Source: Siphonodentalium dalli (taxonomy: Eukaryota > Mollusca > Scaphopoda > Gadilida > Siphonodentaliidae). Taken from it: a stretch of DNA of 64,000 nucleotides. The stretch is from the NCBI GenBank assembly GCA_032622095.1, contig CP136061.1, forward strand, positions 64,047,127 to 64,111,126, given 5' to 3'. How positions within the stretch are numbered: the first letter of the stretch is position 1; each line of letters starts with the position of its first letter. The notes below the pieces were generated by a model. That model had not been told where the DNA came from. It did not search any database and was given only the letters and a program-made list of their open reading frames with translations. Made by a program: the position numbers and the translations under genes. This document shows, piece after piece, positions 12,101-24,100 of this stretch.

Positions 12101-13538
12101 ATGCATCTCACCATGGACACCCCATCCATGACCACATAGTCACACATTGTATAACTATTCACATCATTCATGAATACAATAGCTACATGTATACCTACTC
12201 ACCTCGCCTATGACCATACAGTCAACAGACATACACACTGTATTAAGTTGATTAATGTTGATGATAATGGGCCAGAATAGCCACATAATATGATCACTCA
12301 CAGTTCCGTTTCAACGTTCTGTCCATTTCCGTTCAAAAACAAGGAAGTTTTTGGCAAAATACATATTGCATTCCTCAAAATGAACTTGTCATGCCTCGTA
12401 GGGTATCGGGACAACCAGAATAGAACATTTAGTTGATTAAGTAGCATGTGAGTCACAATTGATTATGAATACATATACACCACGTATATACACATATGTA
12501 TATGTATATAATAATGTTTACCAAATTTTTGTGGCCATATTGGAAACCATCTTGAGTAATTTTGTCTAAAACACATCAGTGTGACACATCATGTAACACA
12601 TATCAAAACAATAAACATCTTTGTTACCAAACATAGTTCCATTTTACTTTTAAACAATGGCTCAAACCTGAACAGCGATTTTTTGCCGATTTTGATTTCA
12701 GGTTTGTGACAGAAAATTCCGAATAATTCTGGCAATTTCAGTGGTTGAAATAGTAACAAATACCCAAGGTGCATCAGAAATGTTAGTAGTCAAGCTATAT
12801 AAGACAGAATAGTCAATTGTGTGCATCACCACAACTTGTAAGAGGTTGCATGGTACGCTGGGATAACAATTAACATTTTCCATATTTTGGCGGCCATTTT
12901 GACAGCCATTTTGAGCCAAAGTGACAATTTTGGTACCATTGAGTTCGAATATCAATAAGATATAGAATGCATCACTTACATTGCACAGTTCTTCCAACTT
13001 CTTGATGAAATATGACTAGAAACCCAATGGGGATCTTTTCTAAAATGTTATACCGCGTTTTGTAAAATCGAATTTTTGAGTGATCGGAAGGGGTGTGGAC
13101 CCCACGAATAGCATATTTCATTGCTCCAATGGTCAGTTAACATGCTAAATACAAAATAAAGTCACAATTCTCAACCAGTTCCAAACCACAGAAACTTATC
13201 TTAAAATATATTAGTAAAAAACTTTAAAACTCCACTTCCGGTCGCCATTTTGGACGGGGAGTTCCAATTTTGGCACATACAGGTGGCGGTATGTCTTAGC
13301 TTCACAAAAATGTATACATGTGTATACATATGACAATATGTTCTCACTATAATTGCTTCAAGCTGACTTATAGAAAAATGGCAGCCATCTTGGACGCCAT
13401 CTTGAATTTCAAAAAATGCTCAAAGCGGATTTTAGCGGATTTTGGATATGTTATAGAGGATATATTCCTCATCAAAATGGCATAGAATCCAACTTAGTCC
13501 AAATTTTTTCTAGGTCAAACCTTTTATCGACCAGACTA
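9189..13538. mobile_element. Foldback (palindromic) element 1
   Basis: The left arm, about 9189-10530, is repeated in reverse complement at about 12235-13538. Both ends read TAGTCTGGTCGATAAA inward. The flanking CTA at 9186-9188 and 13539-13541 is a plausible 3-bp target duplication. The arms are close in sequence; for example the frame starting MEELCNVSDAFYIL appears at 9741(+) and 12997(-). They carry ATGGC doublets such as 'aagatggcgtccaagatggc'. The paired frames lack a known domain and arise from the repeat, so I do not call them genes. A degenerate minisatellite forms the loop. Confidence 0.75.
10560..12235 (+). repeat. Degenerate minisatellite in the loop of foldback 1
   Basis: Loosely repeated units of roughly 50-65 bp built on 'atgaccatacagtcactcc', 'tatacatatacacctcaccc' and close variants. 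Several long plus frames here (10995-11387, 11344-11757, 11808-12131) translate to Tyr/His/Thr-rich low-complexity peptides because the repeat lacks stops. I do not regard them as genes. Confidence 0.65.
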
Positions 13539-13541
13539 CTA

Positions 13542-15754
13542 TGGAATGTACGTAATTAAATGACCGTTGTTAAATATTCAGACAGTTGACAACCGAAATC
13601 ATTACAAATGATGTACAATGTAGTCAGATGATAAACACGGTGGGTAAAATGTCACGGTCACCATACCTTTCCTCAGGTCTGAGGCCTCGGCACAGAACAT
13701 CATGTCACTTGCTCCAAACATGCAGCAGAACGACCTAGGTGTGTTATAGGTAGGTTAGTATGATGCATGCAGCAATCTAGGGGAAGACCCGCTCTGAAGT
13801 TGGCTCCTCAAGGAAGGTAACAAATTCAGTAAAGGACAAACATCCCAAATGGTGCAACGTATTGAATTTAATAGCCAGGTTGTTGTAAAGGAAAGAAGCC
13901 ATATGATAGAGAGGAACTCCCCCCTACCTAAGTGGTCCTGTTTAAGGCATGTTTAAGGAAAAGAGGACAAATACCGCATATACCGAAGCGCGCAGAGTTG
14001 GCAGCATGGCAGGTCCCTGTGATCGGACGTCTGGTGCCATGGGGTCTGGATCCACTCACAAGGGGTGGTCCTCTGCCTGTGGGGAAATGTCTGTAATGCT
14101 GGTCAATGAGCTCGAAAGCTAAGCTGGACAGCGCAAACATCCCGCCTTTTTTATTTTCTATGTGCCAGATAATCAAATAAATATGGGCAATAGAAGTATG
14201 AAGAGCCATGTGATGGACTCTTTTCGGAAAGGCTATTGGCAGTGGTCGTGGGACACGTGACAATATATATGCTTTCCATGTAAATGTGCGTAATTCATGT
14301 GTGAAGTCTATTCGCCATATCAACGGTACGAAAGGTATTAATAGAATGCGAAGAGCCAAGGTCTGGACTCACATGTATTTGAAATTCATGTAGACTCCTG
14401 CTAGTCAATGATTACGTTAAAAAATCCTACCATGCCCTTTATGAACAATGCACGCTGCATTGTATGCACAGCATGTTCGTGTACCAAGCTCACATTTGAT
14501 ATGGTTACTTGCCATAAATAATTTCTCCCCCACTTCTTCTTGGAATACCACTGCTGTTATTTCGCATTGGGGGCCTTCATCCAGGCATCTCAAATTTTGG
14601 CTACGGTATCAAGTAATGCTGTGAGAAACGTCGCAGCCACAGGGGGAATCGGACATTCCACAGCAGCAATTCACTGTGGGCCAGTTAACTGGAGGGGTCA
14701 AGTCACCACGATTCTAAATCTTGTCAGTCTGAGATCATGAATAATTCTATTCAATGAGTGGACTGGTATGCAAATAAACCAAGGACGGCTTGAAAGTGAA
14801 ATAGAATCATAAGGAAAGTTATCCGCAACAATTCATTGTGAGATAGTTCCATCGCAAATTACTCATTCACATTCCCATAATTGAACCAAGATGGGGAAAG
14901 GATCGAAAGAACCTTCAAATATGTATGTAGATAGTGAATCCACATTTTAGACACCTTCAGAATGTTGACAAGAGGGAAGAGTGCAAACCTGAGTGCCCAT
15001 GATTTGTAAATTGTGTCCCAATCAGATCCATATCCAGAATCAGCGTAACCTGACACCCTCCGCCTTCTTTAAACCTGTACAGGAAGGATGGCAGTTATGT
15101 TTGTATTCCGGAGGGAGACACCATTTAGTCAATAAACCAACCCAGCAATTTGAAATGATGGGTATACATCGGGATCGGTAGATATATCAGTGGAGGAACC
15201 GATCCGGTTACACACTCACTGCTCCAGATGATACCACGGCCGAGTAACTTGATAACCCTGTGGTGACTCCAGTAGTGTTCTTTATCGTGCACATGCCGAG
15301 GCATGTACACGGGTCAGCCATTAAGGTGCACGATCTATCGGAGAGTGCCTGCACCCACAACAATATAACCTGTACAGGTCATAACGAACATAGTCGTTAC
15401 TCTCAGGTGCCAAATAATAATGTCAGCATGAGTTAATTTTTGATAAAATTCACAATAATAACTAAAATTTGGAATTGAGACGGAGTGAAATTGTCATCAG
15501 ACCAGGCTGTGGCAGAGGTAGGTGCCACCGGAGAGCGCAGAAATTGCGACTGGTATTTCCTGATAGGTATTCTCCAGGGACATTATGACATTGGAGGTGA
15601 TCAGCGATATGCTGGGGCATAGAGATACCATAGCCTGTTTACCATTTTTTTCTCTCAAAAAGTTCCGAAAATATTTTAATTTACTAAAAAATACATATAA
15701 ATTCACAAATTATGTTTGTAAATATATTCCAAGTGCTGTTATATTGCAAAATCA
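13542..15754. other. Unassigned stretch with weak coding traces
   Basis: No gene recognised. A plus frame at about 14243-14393 (GRGTRDNIYAFHVNVRNSCV..., ending at a TAG) and a frame at 14540-14740 starting MEYHCCYFALGAF have no known motif. A minus frame at 13928-14359 overlaps them. They may be remnants of an unidentified element. Nothing here supports an RNA gene. Confidence 0.3.
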
Positions 15755-18618
15755 CTTGTCTATAAGTTTAACAAAGAATGGATAGTTTTGTTTCTGTCCA
15801 AATATATATATATTTTTTAAAAACACATATTTTTTCATGAAAAATACCTAAAATTTCGCCCGTACATAACATGCGATAACTGTTAAGCGAAATAGACGAG
15901 GACTCCGAATGTGCATTCAAAAACTGAAACAATCACTATGCTATATGATGTACTAAGACTCGATCTGAAATTCCAATCTGTGTAGTGGAGATATTACGTA
16001 ATGTTTCCCCGACCCCGAAATTCCCGATTTTTCAAAAAATGACAAAAAAATATTATTTTGGTAAAATATTATAGACCAATATGTATGTTTTACGAATCGT
16101 CTTCGTAAGTATATATATAATGTGTATACAAACCAGAAAGTAAAAACTTTAGGAATATATATTTTAGGGTTTTTTTCCAATCATAAATGCCTACAAGTTA
16201 AAATTGTGCAGCCGACATTACCATCAAAATTGATCAAATATACTATAACTTGCCAATATTTATACCATGTTAATTGGGTGATGCATCAGCACTCACTATG
16301 ACTCATAACCATGCCTTAAATAACCGAGAAGGTATCCACTTCCTATCTCCTCCACATTTTAATTATGTTGACATGATACTAATGGTATGTGATATAGGGT
16401 ACATGTATCACGATCATACTACATCATACACTGTGCTCGATTATCACTGATTTTCAATGTCACTATCCTCATCATCTCTGTAAGACACATCGAGGTCACA
16501 ATCCATTAGGAAACCCTGTATATCATGAGGGAATGCCTTTTAGATCCATTTAATTTGGAAATCTACTGTCCAACCATTATTGTACAAAGGGGTATTCCAA
16601 ATGCATCGTGTCTGATAATCGCCAAATTCTTGCAACACTGTTTGCACAGAGACTGTGTAACTTCAATGATGCATGACATGGTGGTAACAATGAAATGTCC
16701 AGAGCCTTGTTTTGGCCCAAACAATTTCTTTCAAATAGTTGCTTTCGAGCATCATGGACAATTTTGTGGCGACACCAATACAGTAAATATACGTATTCCT
16801 CAAACTCTTCTGCAACCTCACTTTCAAGAGTCCACTATGATCCCAACGTAATAAATGTCCCAATAGACTTGTCATATTTGTCCAATATCTTCCAGCAAAC
16901 ACTTTTCCCTTTACGAAAGAACGACGAGATGTAGTCATTTCCAGTAAATGCATGGAATCATATCCAAGCCTTCATGTTATCTTTGTTCAAATCTATATCA
17001 CCAAGCATGATAGCCTTGCGATGTATCCCGCTCCCAGAATCAAGGTAAACCTGATCCACCCTTCCAAGCACACATTTCTTGTCAGGAAATAACTCTAGGG
17101 CATGTATGCAATGCAAAATTAATTTTGTGTCACCTTTCTCCTGGTTACTGAATACAAGAGTTTCTTCTACTGTCACCACCAACGAGTTTATGCGCATGTA
17201 ATTGTTTTCTGTAGAAATATATATTTCTTTCCAACGAAGAATATCTAGGGCCTTACATTGGTTGCCAACTATAACTTCCTGGATCAAAGAGATTAAACGT
17301 TGTTTATTTTCACCATTTATCAGAAAATCATTAGAATCTTTGACTGTGGTGAACTGTGTAACTTTGTCACCCCTTTTATTTCTTTAGCTGATTTGATCGA
17401 TTGCTCTTGGTGTGTATTGACAACAATGTCCACCCTTGTGTAACCCAAACGCAGTAACTACAAGTTCTTCATATGTATCGGCCAATTCAACGAGCATGTG
17501 GATACATGCTATCATGTCAACAATAAATGTTGAAACACTAGTTTTACAAGGTAGTGACTTTTGGGTGTAGAATAGGTGTCTGTGAATAAGACAGAATTGT
17601 ATTTTGTAGTTAACTTTTGGCAATAATTATGTGTTAGCAAGGCTAAGTGGAACGGGCATAAAGGGTATATGAGAGCTTCATCAAAAGCTATAACTTGATC
17701 AGACTTCGCTGAGGCAGACAGCAACACCCCATATAATATTCCTAGTGGCTTCGATGCCCCGCGACTCCTATTTACTCTTGCAAATAATTTCAAGTTTGTT
17801 CTAGAAATTGGGTCATGGAAACTTCCATTTGCATTCTTGAGACAATCTTGTTTGAAAAAGTTGTATGCTTCCGGTCCAATTTTTGTTATCGATGCAATGT
17901 CCTAAATGATTTGCTACCCGTATAGGCCAGAATATTATGCAGACTGAGGCCCAAGAGAAAATGTTTTGCGGTAATGACTTGCGTATGATTAGGAAGGATG
18001 GCAAAGTAAACATTTAGTTTTTATTTTATTTTATTCAATATTTTTTAAATTAGGCATGTCATTTACTGATGCATTTGGGCTATACATGTTATTGAGATTG
18101 TGAAATTACGATGCATTATACAGCAATACGGTAGGAATTTGGTTTGAATGGTTGAAAACCCATAAAACTCGAGTTTTTTTCTCCAAATAATTAGTCATAT
18201 ATCCCTAAAGTATGTACGATGAGGATTGTTTACACTCCAATGCATCAATTTACGAATGTGATTCGTAAAAACATATCCAGTGGTCCAATATTCTGCCAAG
18301 AAATTCACTTATTGTAATTTTTTTTTAAATCTCGAAAAATTGGGAATTTTGGGGTAGGGGAAATATTACGTAATATCTCAACTAAATGGATGCGAATTAC
18401 ACATTGGGTCCAAGTACATATTATAGCATAATCTTTTTGTCAGTTTTGTAATGCACATTCAGAGTGTTAGCCTATTTTGTTTAGAAGTTATCGCATCTTA
18501 TGTATGGGCAAACTTTTTTTATTTTTGATATTTTTAATGGAAGAAATACGATTTGTTAGCAAAAAATATATTTTTCCCAACATAAAACTATCCGTTATTT
18601 ATTGAACTGATAGACAAG
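15755..18618 (-). mobile_element. DNA transposon with ~570-bp terminal inverted repeats
   Basis: About 15755-16320 matches the reverse complement of about 18030-18618 at roughly 70% with indels. Shared words include 'ggatagtttt', 'catgcgataact'/'gatgcgataact', 'gaatgtgcatt', 'gagatattacgtaat' and a 'ccccgaaattcc'/'ccccaaaattcc' block. The termini read CTTGTCTATAAGTT and, inverted, CTTGTCTATCAGTT; similarity stops outside them. A decayed gene on the minus strand fills the space between the arms. No target duplication could be identified with confidence. Confidence 0.7.
16444..17915 (-). pseudogene. Decayed FHAFTGNDY-family gene inside the TIR transposon
   Basis: Reading on the minus strand, with several frameshifts and stops, an ordered series of blocks matches an abundant uncharacterised invertebrate protein family as I remember it. 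They are GPEAYNFFKQDCLKNANGSF (about 17880), KLFARVNRSRG, IYPLCPFHLALLT, a LADTYEEL block (17470), INGENKQRLISLI (17300), KGDTKLILHCIHALELFPDK (17130), SGSGIHRKAIMLGDIDLN (17030), FHAFTGNDYISSFFRKGK (16940), EEFEEYVYLLY (16820), VARIWRL (16630) and AFPHDIQGFLMD (16520). The last block runs into an acidic tail and a stop at 16444. The region after CVLG appears to have lost some residues. The pattern EADT..., then DTDV (missing here), then GNDY recalls FEN1/XPG-type nucleases; that link is inference. The gene is broken, and its start is not resolved. Confidence 0.65.
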
Positions 18619-18927
18619 AGCGTGTAGAAGTATAGAACTTTCATGGTACCCGCAAAATGTCTATAGTTGACTTTGAATTATAATAGACCATTCTATGATC
18701 AAGCAAATAATGTCGATATATTCTGGTCTTACCAAATGCAAACGCAATAAAATGAATACGTTCACATTGTGTAATCGATCAGAGGACGACCCATTCTAAT
18801 TTCAAACCAACTCAAGAAATCTTATGAAAATTAATGTTAGGAATTAACAAGAAAAATTTAAATTTAATTGACCATAGAACAAATGTTTGATAATTGAGAG
18901 ACTACATTACTCACAGTAACAGTTAAG
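18619..18927. other. Spacer downstream of the hAT pseudogene
   Basis: AT-rich DNA between the right TIR of the long-TIR transposon and the stop codon of the hAT-type pseudogene. No terminal inverted repeat of the hAT element could be picked out. Confidence 0.4.
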
Positions 18928-20304
18928 TCACATTAACTTCCAGAACAGACGCTTCTTTGTAGTTTCCTCGTCCGTCTCAGCTTTTCGCTTCTTCACGCGA
19001 GTGTCATCAGCAGAGTGGTGTTTTCTCAGCCAAGTTATTGCGTATTTTTCTGGACTCCAATTTTCGATCGGTGGCCCATTCAACTTTAGGAACATTAACC
19101 CAGAAACATTCTCAACGAGCAGGCGATTCCTCAACATAGTACATGTAAAGTTCATTTGGCTGAATCCTCTCTCACATTCAGCTGAAGATATTGGAATGAC
19201 CTGGACGCATTTCAGCAAAGGTGCAAGATCTTCAGGTACACGTCGGCCATTATTTTCTACGAATGTTTTGTACGCATCGACAATAGAACTACTGGCTAAA
19301 CGAAAACGGCTGCATAGAGATCTGATGTCATCCACTCCGATTCCGTCTTCAATATCAACGGGCCAGTATTCCGGGTGCAACATCTTGATTTCACCAAGAA
19401 GATTGTCATACTCGGTGACCTTCCGCTGCCCAGACGACGCAGTTGTAGCGAATAGGCTATCTTGGAGTTCACTTATGAGCTGATCAATCAACTTTTCTTG
19501 ATCAATTCTGACTAACTTGGCGTTTGAAACTAGATTTATGCTTGCAAAGTAACCACTCTTTATAGCCTCGTTAGCTGTCATCGCTTTTGTTCCAGTGTTA
19601 GTTTTGAGTAACTCAATTGCTCGTATCGTGCGTCGCACACATTTGTCCATCTTGACTATGTCCATATCCCTCTTTTGGAGTAGTTCACAGAGCTCCGATA
19701 GTTCGAACAAGAGGTCATACATAGATGCTAAATCCATTAAGAACTCAGGTGATCTAAGACGTCTTCAGAGACCCTCAAATTATGCGGATGATTTTGTATT
19801 TGCAGCAGCTTTCTATTCGAAGTGTTTGTAGAGTGACTCGTAATTGTTCCATACAGCAGAAACAGTTATAAAACTACTCGCCACCCAACGTGTGCTTTAG
19901 AATGTTCCAATTTTCAGGAGCTGTGATTCTAGATTCAGTGCAATCTCTTTCAGTTCCCTCTGATTTTTGGGCGACTGGCTATACACGTTGTGGAGTTTTT
20001 CTATAAATATTTTGAAATGCGATACACCATTGAGTTTGGATACTGAATCTCCAACAGCTAGTTCCAGTCGGTGGCTGAGACAATGCCATGTGATGATGTT
20101 CGGGAAGTCCTTGCGAAGTAACTCCATTACACCAGAGTTTTTCCCAGTCAATGCACTGGCGCCATCGCTTGTGAAACCTATGAGGTGGTCACTTAAATAG
20201 AGTTTATCAAATCCAAATTTGTTCAAACATGACAATAAATGTGAGTAAATATCATCAGCGTTCTCACCATCACATAGTTCCCTTAAGTCTAGAAATACAA
20301 GTGC
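18928..20304 (-). pseudogene. hAT catalytic and C-terminal dimerisation part
   Basis: Reading down from 20304: VFLDLRELCDGENADD, then GFTSDGASALTGKNSG (second catalytic Asp region), then WHCLSHRLELAV (the Cys-x-x-His pair typical of hAT), then SPKNQRELKE. After a stop-containing stretch at 19896-19740 that still reads TRWVASSF and VSAVWNNYESLYKHF, an open frame from 19737 runs 269 codons to the stop at 18928. It contains the hATC dimerisation block ISSAECERGFSQMNF with the catalytic Glu region, followed by LRNRLLVENVSGLMFL and a basic tail (KKRKAE). The frame at 20235 begins at a non-ATG codon; the coding similarity continues upstream of it. Confidence 0.8.
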
Positions 20305-21095
20305 ACCGCTGGGCGGAGGTAACGCCCCCGACTGTACAATCAGAGAGGATTTTTCTTATTTTTGTGCAAATACTTATTAAATGGCACTTTGTAAAGTTAT
20401 GTTATTCATGAGTATTTAGTACGAATGTTGTTCTATATTAGCTTCAAATTTGGTCTGGTGCCACAAAAATAGAAGGAAAAATGAATTTTCTAAAAAAAAA
20501 ACTGAATTTTTTAAGTTGAAAAAGGGTCATAACTCTCACAAAAATTATCCGATTAAACCGAAATTTGACCTTGACCTGTATTGCGATATTGGTAATACAC
20601 AAAAAACGGGTTTTGCAAATAAACAATCCAAAATCAAGTTATCATCTGGAAACCAAAAAAAGTAGCAGAAAACCTGAATTTTCTAAGTCCAAAAAGGGGC
20701 GTGACTCTGGAAAAAATGGGCGGACGAAACCACGGCTATGGGGAAATCTTGTCCCCCCGGCTGGTCTATTGGCATACCAAAGATCAACTGAATTGAATTA
20801 GCGAAACCAAAGTTATGAGTTGAAACGTTCGTATGCCACAGAAAACTTAATTTTCTAAGTCCAAAAAGGGGCGTAACTCTGGAAAAAATGGGCGGACGAA
20901 ACCGCAGTTATGGGGAAATCTTGTCCCCCCGGCTGGTCTATTAGCATACCAAAGATCAACTGAATTGAGTTAGCGAAACCAAAGTTATGAGTTGAAACGT
21001 TCGTACGGACGGACGCTAAGACAGACGGAAGGACGGACGGACGGACAGAGGGCTCCACTATATACCCCCAAATCTCCATCGGAGATCGGGGGCAT
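20305..21095 (+). mobile_element. Pearl-like element inserted in the hAT pseudogene
   Basis: Tandem cores of about 165-185 bp ('ccaaaaaggggcgtaactctgg...cttgtccccccggctggt...aagttatgagttgaaacgttcgta') are visible at about 20665 and 20850, with a diverged one before. They are followed by an ACGG microsatellite at about 21005-21050 and a terminal stem ('tacccccaaatctcc...ggagatcgggggcat'). The ends abut hAT coding sequence; the flanks 'aatacaagtg' and 'aataaattgtg' look like a degraded target duplication. This is the anatomy described for bivalve pearl elements. The open frames in it are by-products. Confidence 0.65.
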
Positions 21096-21192
21096 AATAA
21101 ATTGTGGGTCACCAGAATCAAATTCGGCCTTCAGGTGAACAATCATAGTAGATTTCTGGGATATTGTAGTTGAATTGATAGTTTTCCCTTGT
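21096..21192 (-). pseudogene. hAT transposase fragment between two insertions
   Basis: On the minus strand this short block reads STTISQKSTMIVHLKAEF followed by DSGDPQF, which fits the first strands of the hAT catalytic fold. It is bounded by the palindrome (with target site TGT) on one side and the pearl element on the other. It is readable in frame only when the palindrome and one TGT copy are removed from the reading. Confidence 0.65.
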
Positions 21193-24100
21193 TAGTCCAG
21201 GAGATATTGGTCGACCTCTGCACCCCCCCCCCAGGACTTAACTTCACCCCACTAATTTTCTTCCTTAAGGTCTCCTCTAATTTTTTTCACTTGTTAACAA
21301 GAAAAAAAAGTGGCCGCAGAGACTCCAGACAAGATGGCGTCCATCATGGCGGCCATTTTTTTTAAATGCACCAGGTCTCTTTGATCGCCATTATAGTAAA
21401 GATGATAGCACATACGGTCTTGTTTTCCTCTCGATTCGTTATGCTAATATACAACCCTTACAAATTAGCCAAAAATCCGACACCAGAATCCAATATGGCG
21501 GCCAAGATGGCCGCCGAAAGGTGAAAATATGCTATTTTTCTGACATGTTACCACCTTTCGTTTGTCTCTGTGGGAAAATGTTAGAATTTTTGCGTCATGT
21601 TATACATTTATCATATAGAGGAGTCATTGGCGAACACATGGGGACCATAATATGCATTCATTCCGGGATATTTTTGTCCGATATCACGTTTTCCCAAATG
21701 CCGGTATCATAGGTCAAAGCCTAATCTCCGTTAATAACGTGATGTTATGTTTCGAATCAATGAATGTTATTGCTATTATAACAACACCCATGCATATATA
21801 TTTGCAGGAGATACTCGAGCTAGGATTCCTCTTATACCTGAGTTGAGGAATTTTTACCCAAATCCAAGATGGCGGCCAAAATGGCCACCAAAAATTAAAA
21901 AATCGCCGAAAATCGCTGATTTTAACATCAGTGAGCATTATTGTCATGACAACTCCACACCTGCTTACTATTGTAAGTTGGGAACACTTAGGCGAAGAAC
22001 TTTCCTTGTACCATATCCAAATAAAAGTCCCCCAAATCCAAAATGGCGCCCACAATGGCGGACAGATTTTGAAAAATCACCGAAATTCCCTCATATTCAC
22101 ATCATTGGGCATTATTGTCGAGACAACTCCATCCATGCGTACAGTTGAGTTGGAAATACTGAGGTGAAGTAATTACCTTACATCTCATGCAAGAAATGGT
22201 TTCCCAAATCAAAGATGGCGGCCAAAATGGCGACTGAAATTTGAAAACACGCCTACATTCCTTTACTTTCTTAGGATGGGCGTTATTGTTTCGCGATTTC
22301 TACCCACCATTACATGTTGATATTATGAATTATCCATTAGGGTTTGGCAAGTGATACCCACAGTCAATATAGCGGCCAAACTGGCGGGCAGAAATTGAAA
22401 AGAAGCCGATATTATCACATACTAATTTCAACTTTTTGTCATAATATTAATTTGTATAAACGAAACGGTACATAATATAAGCCATATGCCTATATTAGTT
22501 CCAATGTAAGTCGTAGCCTTATGGTGGATGAAAACCCACAATCGCAACGTGGCATTTCAAAATCCATTCTCCACTATAGGTGCGCCGAATAGTCATATTA
22601 TGACTTCCAAGAATCAAAACAACAGTACCTGAGCTTAATCTGAATTGCCACATTCAGCATTATCTAGACTCGTTTCCGTCTCTTCGTCAGATTAATCTAT
22701 CTCACTCACAACAACAGTTCACTACTCTTCTTTGTAGGAGTGTGCCACTAATCGGAATGTTTCAAACAATACATATGCCGGTGTCCAGCTCACGTGTTGG
22801 TTTCGAAAGCTTGGAATTCTTAGCGAGCTTCATTCGTGGTATAGCTTATGGTATAATTCAGATGCTACATATGGGGTATATGCGTCATCTTGTGCGATAC
22901 ACTATAAAGGTATTCGGTCGATGCGTATACTAGCTTTCAGAAGGACCTATCTATCTGCGTATTGTCAGCTTTGGTGACCTAATGGGGATAACAACGTGTA
23001 CACCTGATGATCTTCCCAAAACAGCCATTTCTCAATATATGGTTCATCAATTCACATACTCATCTAATGCATTGACGTACCCGGACAACTTCTGTATATG
23101 TCTTCGAATGTTGAAAGCCCGACATTTGACGGATGCATTTCTGCTAAGGCGTAGAAGACTATAATGCATAATATACCCAAACTCCTTGAACATGGTCATA
23201 AGAACAAGCTTGTTGGCGTCCAGCAATCGTCTCACCGAACAGATCCAAGCAGATGATAACAATACACACGGTGCTAGTTTGTGAGTATGTGTCATGATAG
23301 TGGAAATGAAATTGGACCATGACTGCACCGCCCCTTATTTTGTTATGTTTTAGATTCAGACAGGATCTCGTGTGTGGCTTTGCTTTCCTTGTATGCTAAG
23401 ATTGTATGTTCCCATCCGTTTGGAAGCCGTTCTTAAACAACTGGACCAGGAGGAGTATGCCATTGGCTACTGTTGTATAAGCCCCACCAAGACTCGGGTG
23501 TAGTCTTAAAGGCGATACCTTTGATAGTTGGTTGATATGTCATACTCACGCTGGGTGGTATGGTTCAAGAAAGTACAAATGCCATCAACAAAAGGGTAAA
23601 ATGTTCAACGCGAAGAACATCCAGAGGAATGTTACATTGGTGAGCTCTTGCATTCAGTTCAACAAACGTTGGTACACCAAGTGATTTCTTGGTAACACCA
23701 ATGCGACCATTTTCCTGCATGAGACATTAACTACTATATTCTAAAGTTATATATAAACCTATATGATCATAAAGGTCGCGTTCCCCAACGGCCACAGCCA
23801 TTGCCATCGAGACTGTAAATTGTTCTTTAAATACATAGTGAAATTAATGCACCACAGTTCCTGACATTTTCTTGAATAATACCGCCCACATACTGACACT
23901 AACCCCGAGAGAGGATGACAAAACACGCATCATTCATGCTATAAAGACATTAGCCTTTAGTCCAATCGACTGTTTTGAGGGAGGCTAGCATATTATTATC
24001 AAGACAAAAGTGTACGTAGTTGAATCAAAAAGGCTTCGAAATGGATGTGGAAATACAATCTTACCACACCAAATAAAACCGACACGCATGACATTCGATA

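Noticed and set aside
10995-12131. Long plus frames rich in Tyr, His and Thr
   Set aside because: Translation of the degenerate minisatellite in the foldback loop; no start context, domain or conserved frame.
9741-12997. Two matching frames starting MEELCNVSDAFYIL
   Set aside because: They are the two arms of palindrome 1. The shared peptide follows from the inverted repeat and includes translated ATGGC doublets.
15285-15360. Possible tRNA-like sequence ('catgccgaggcatg', 'acgggtcagcc')
   Set aside because: No acceptor stem or T-arm consensus could be built; only a small local palindrome.
16663-17287. Treating the minus frames here as two separate genes
   Set aside because: They are frameshifted pieces of one decayed protein; blocks in adjacent frames continue the family order.
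19001-19483. 160-codon plus frame
   Set aside because: Antisense by-product of the hAT catalytic region, which matches the family on the minus strand.
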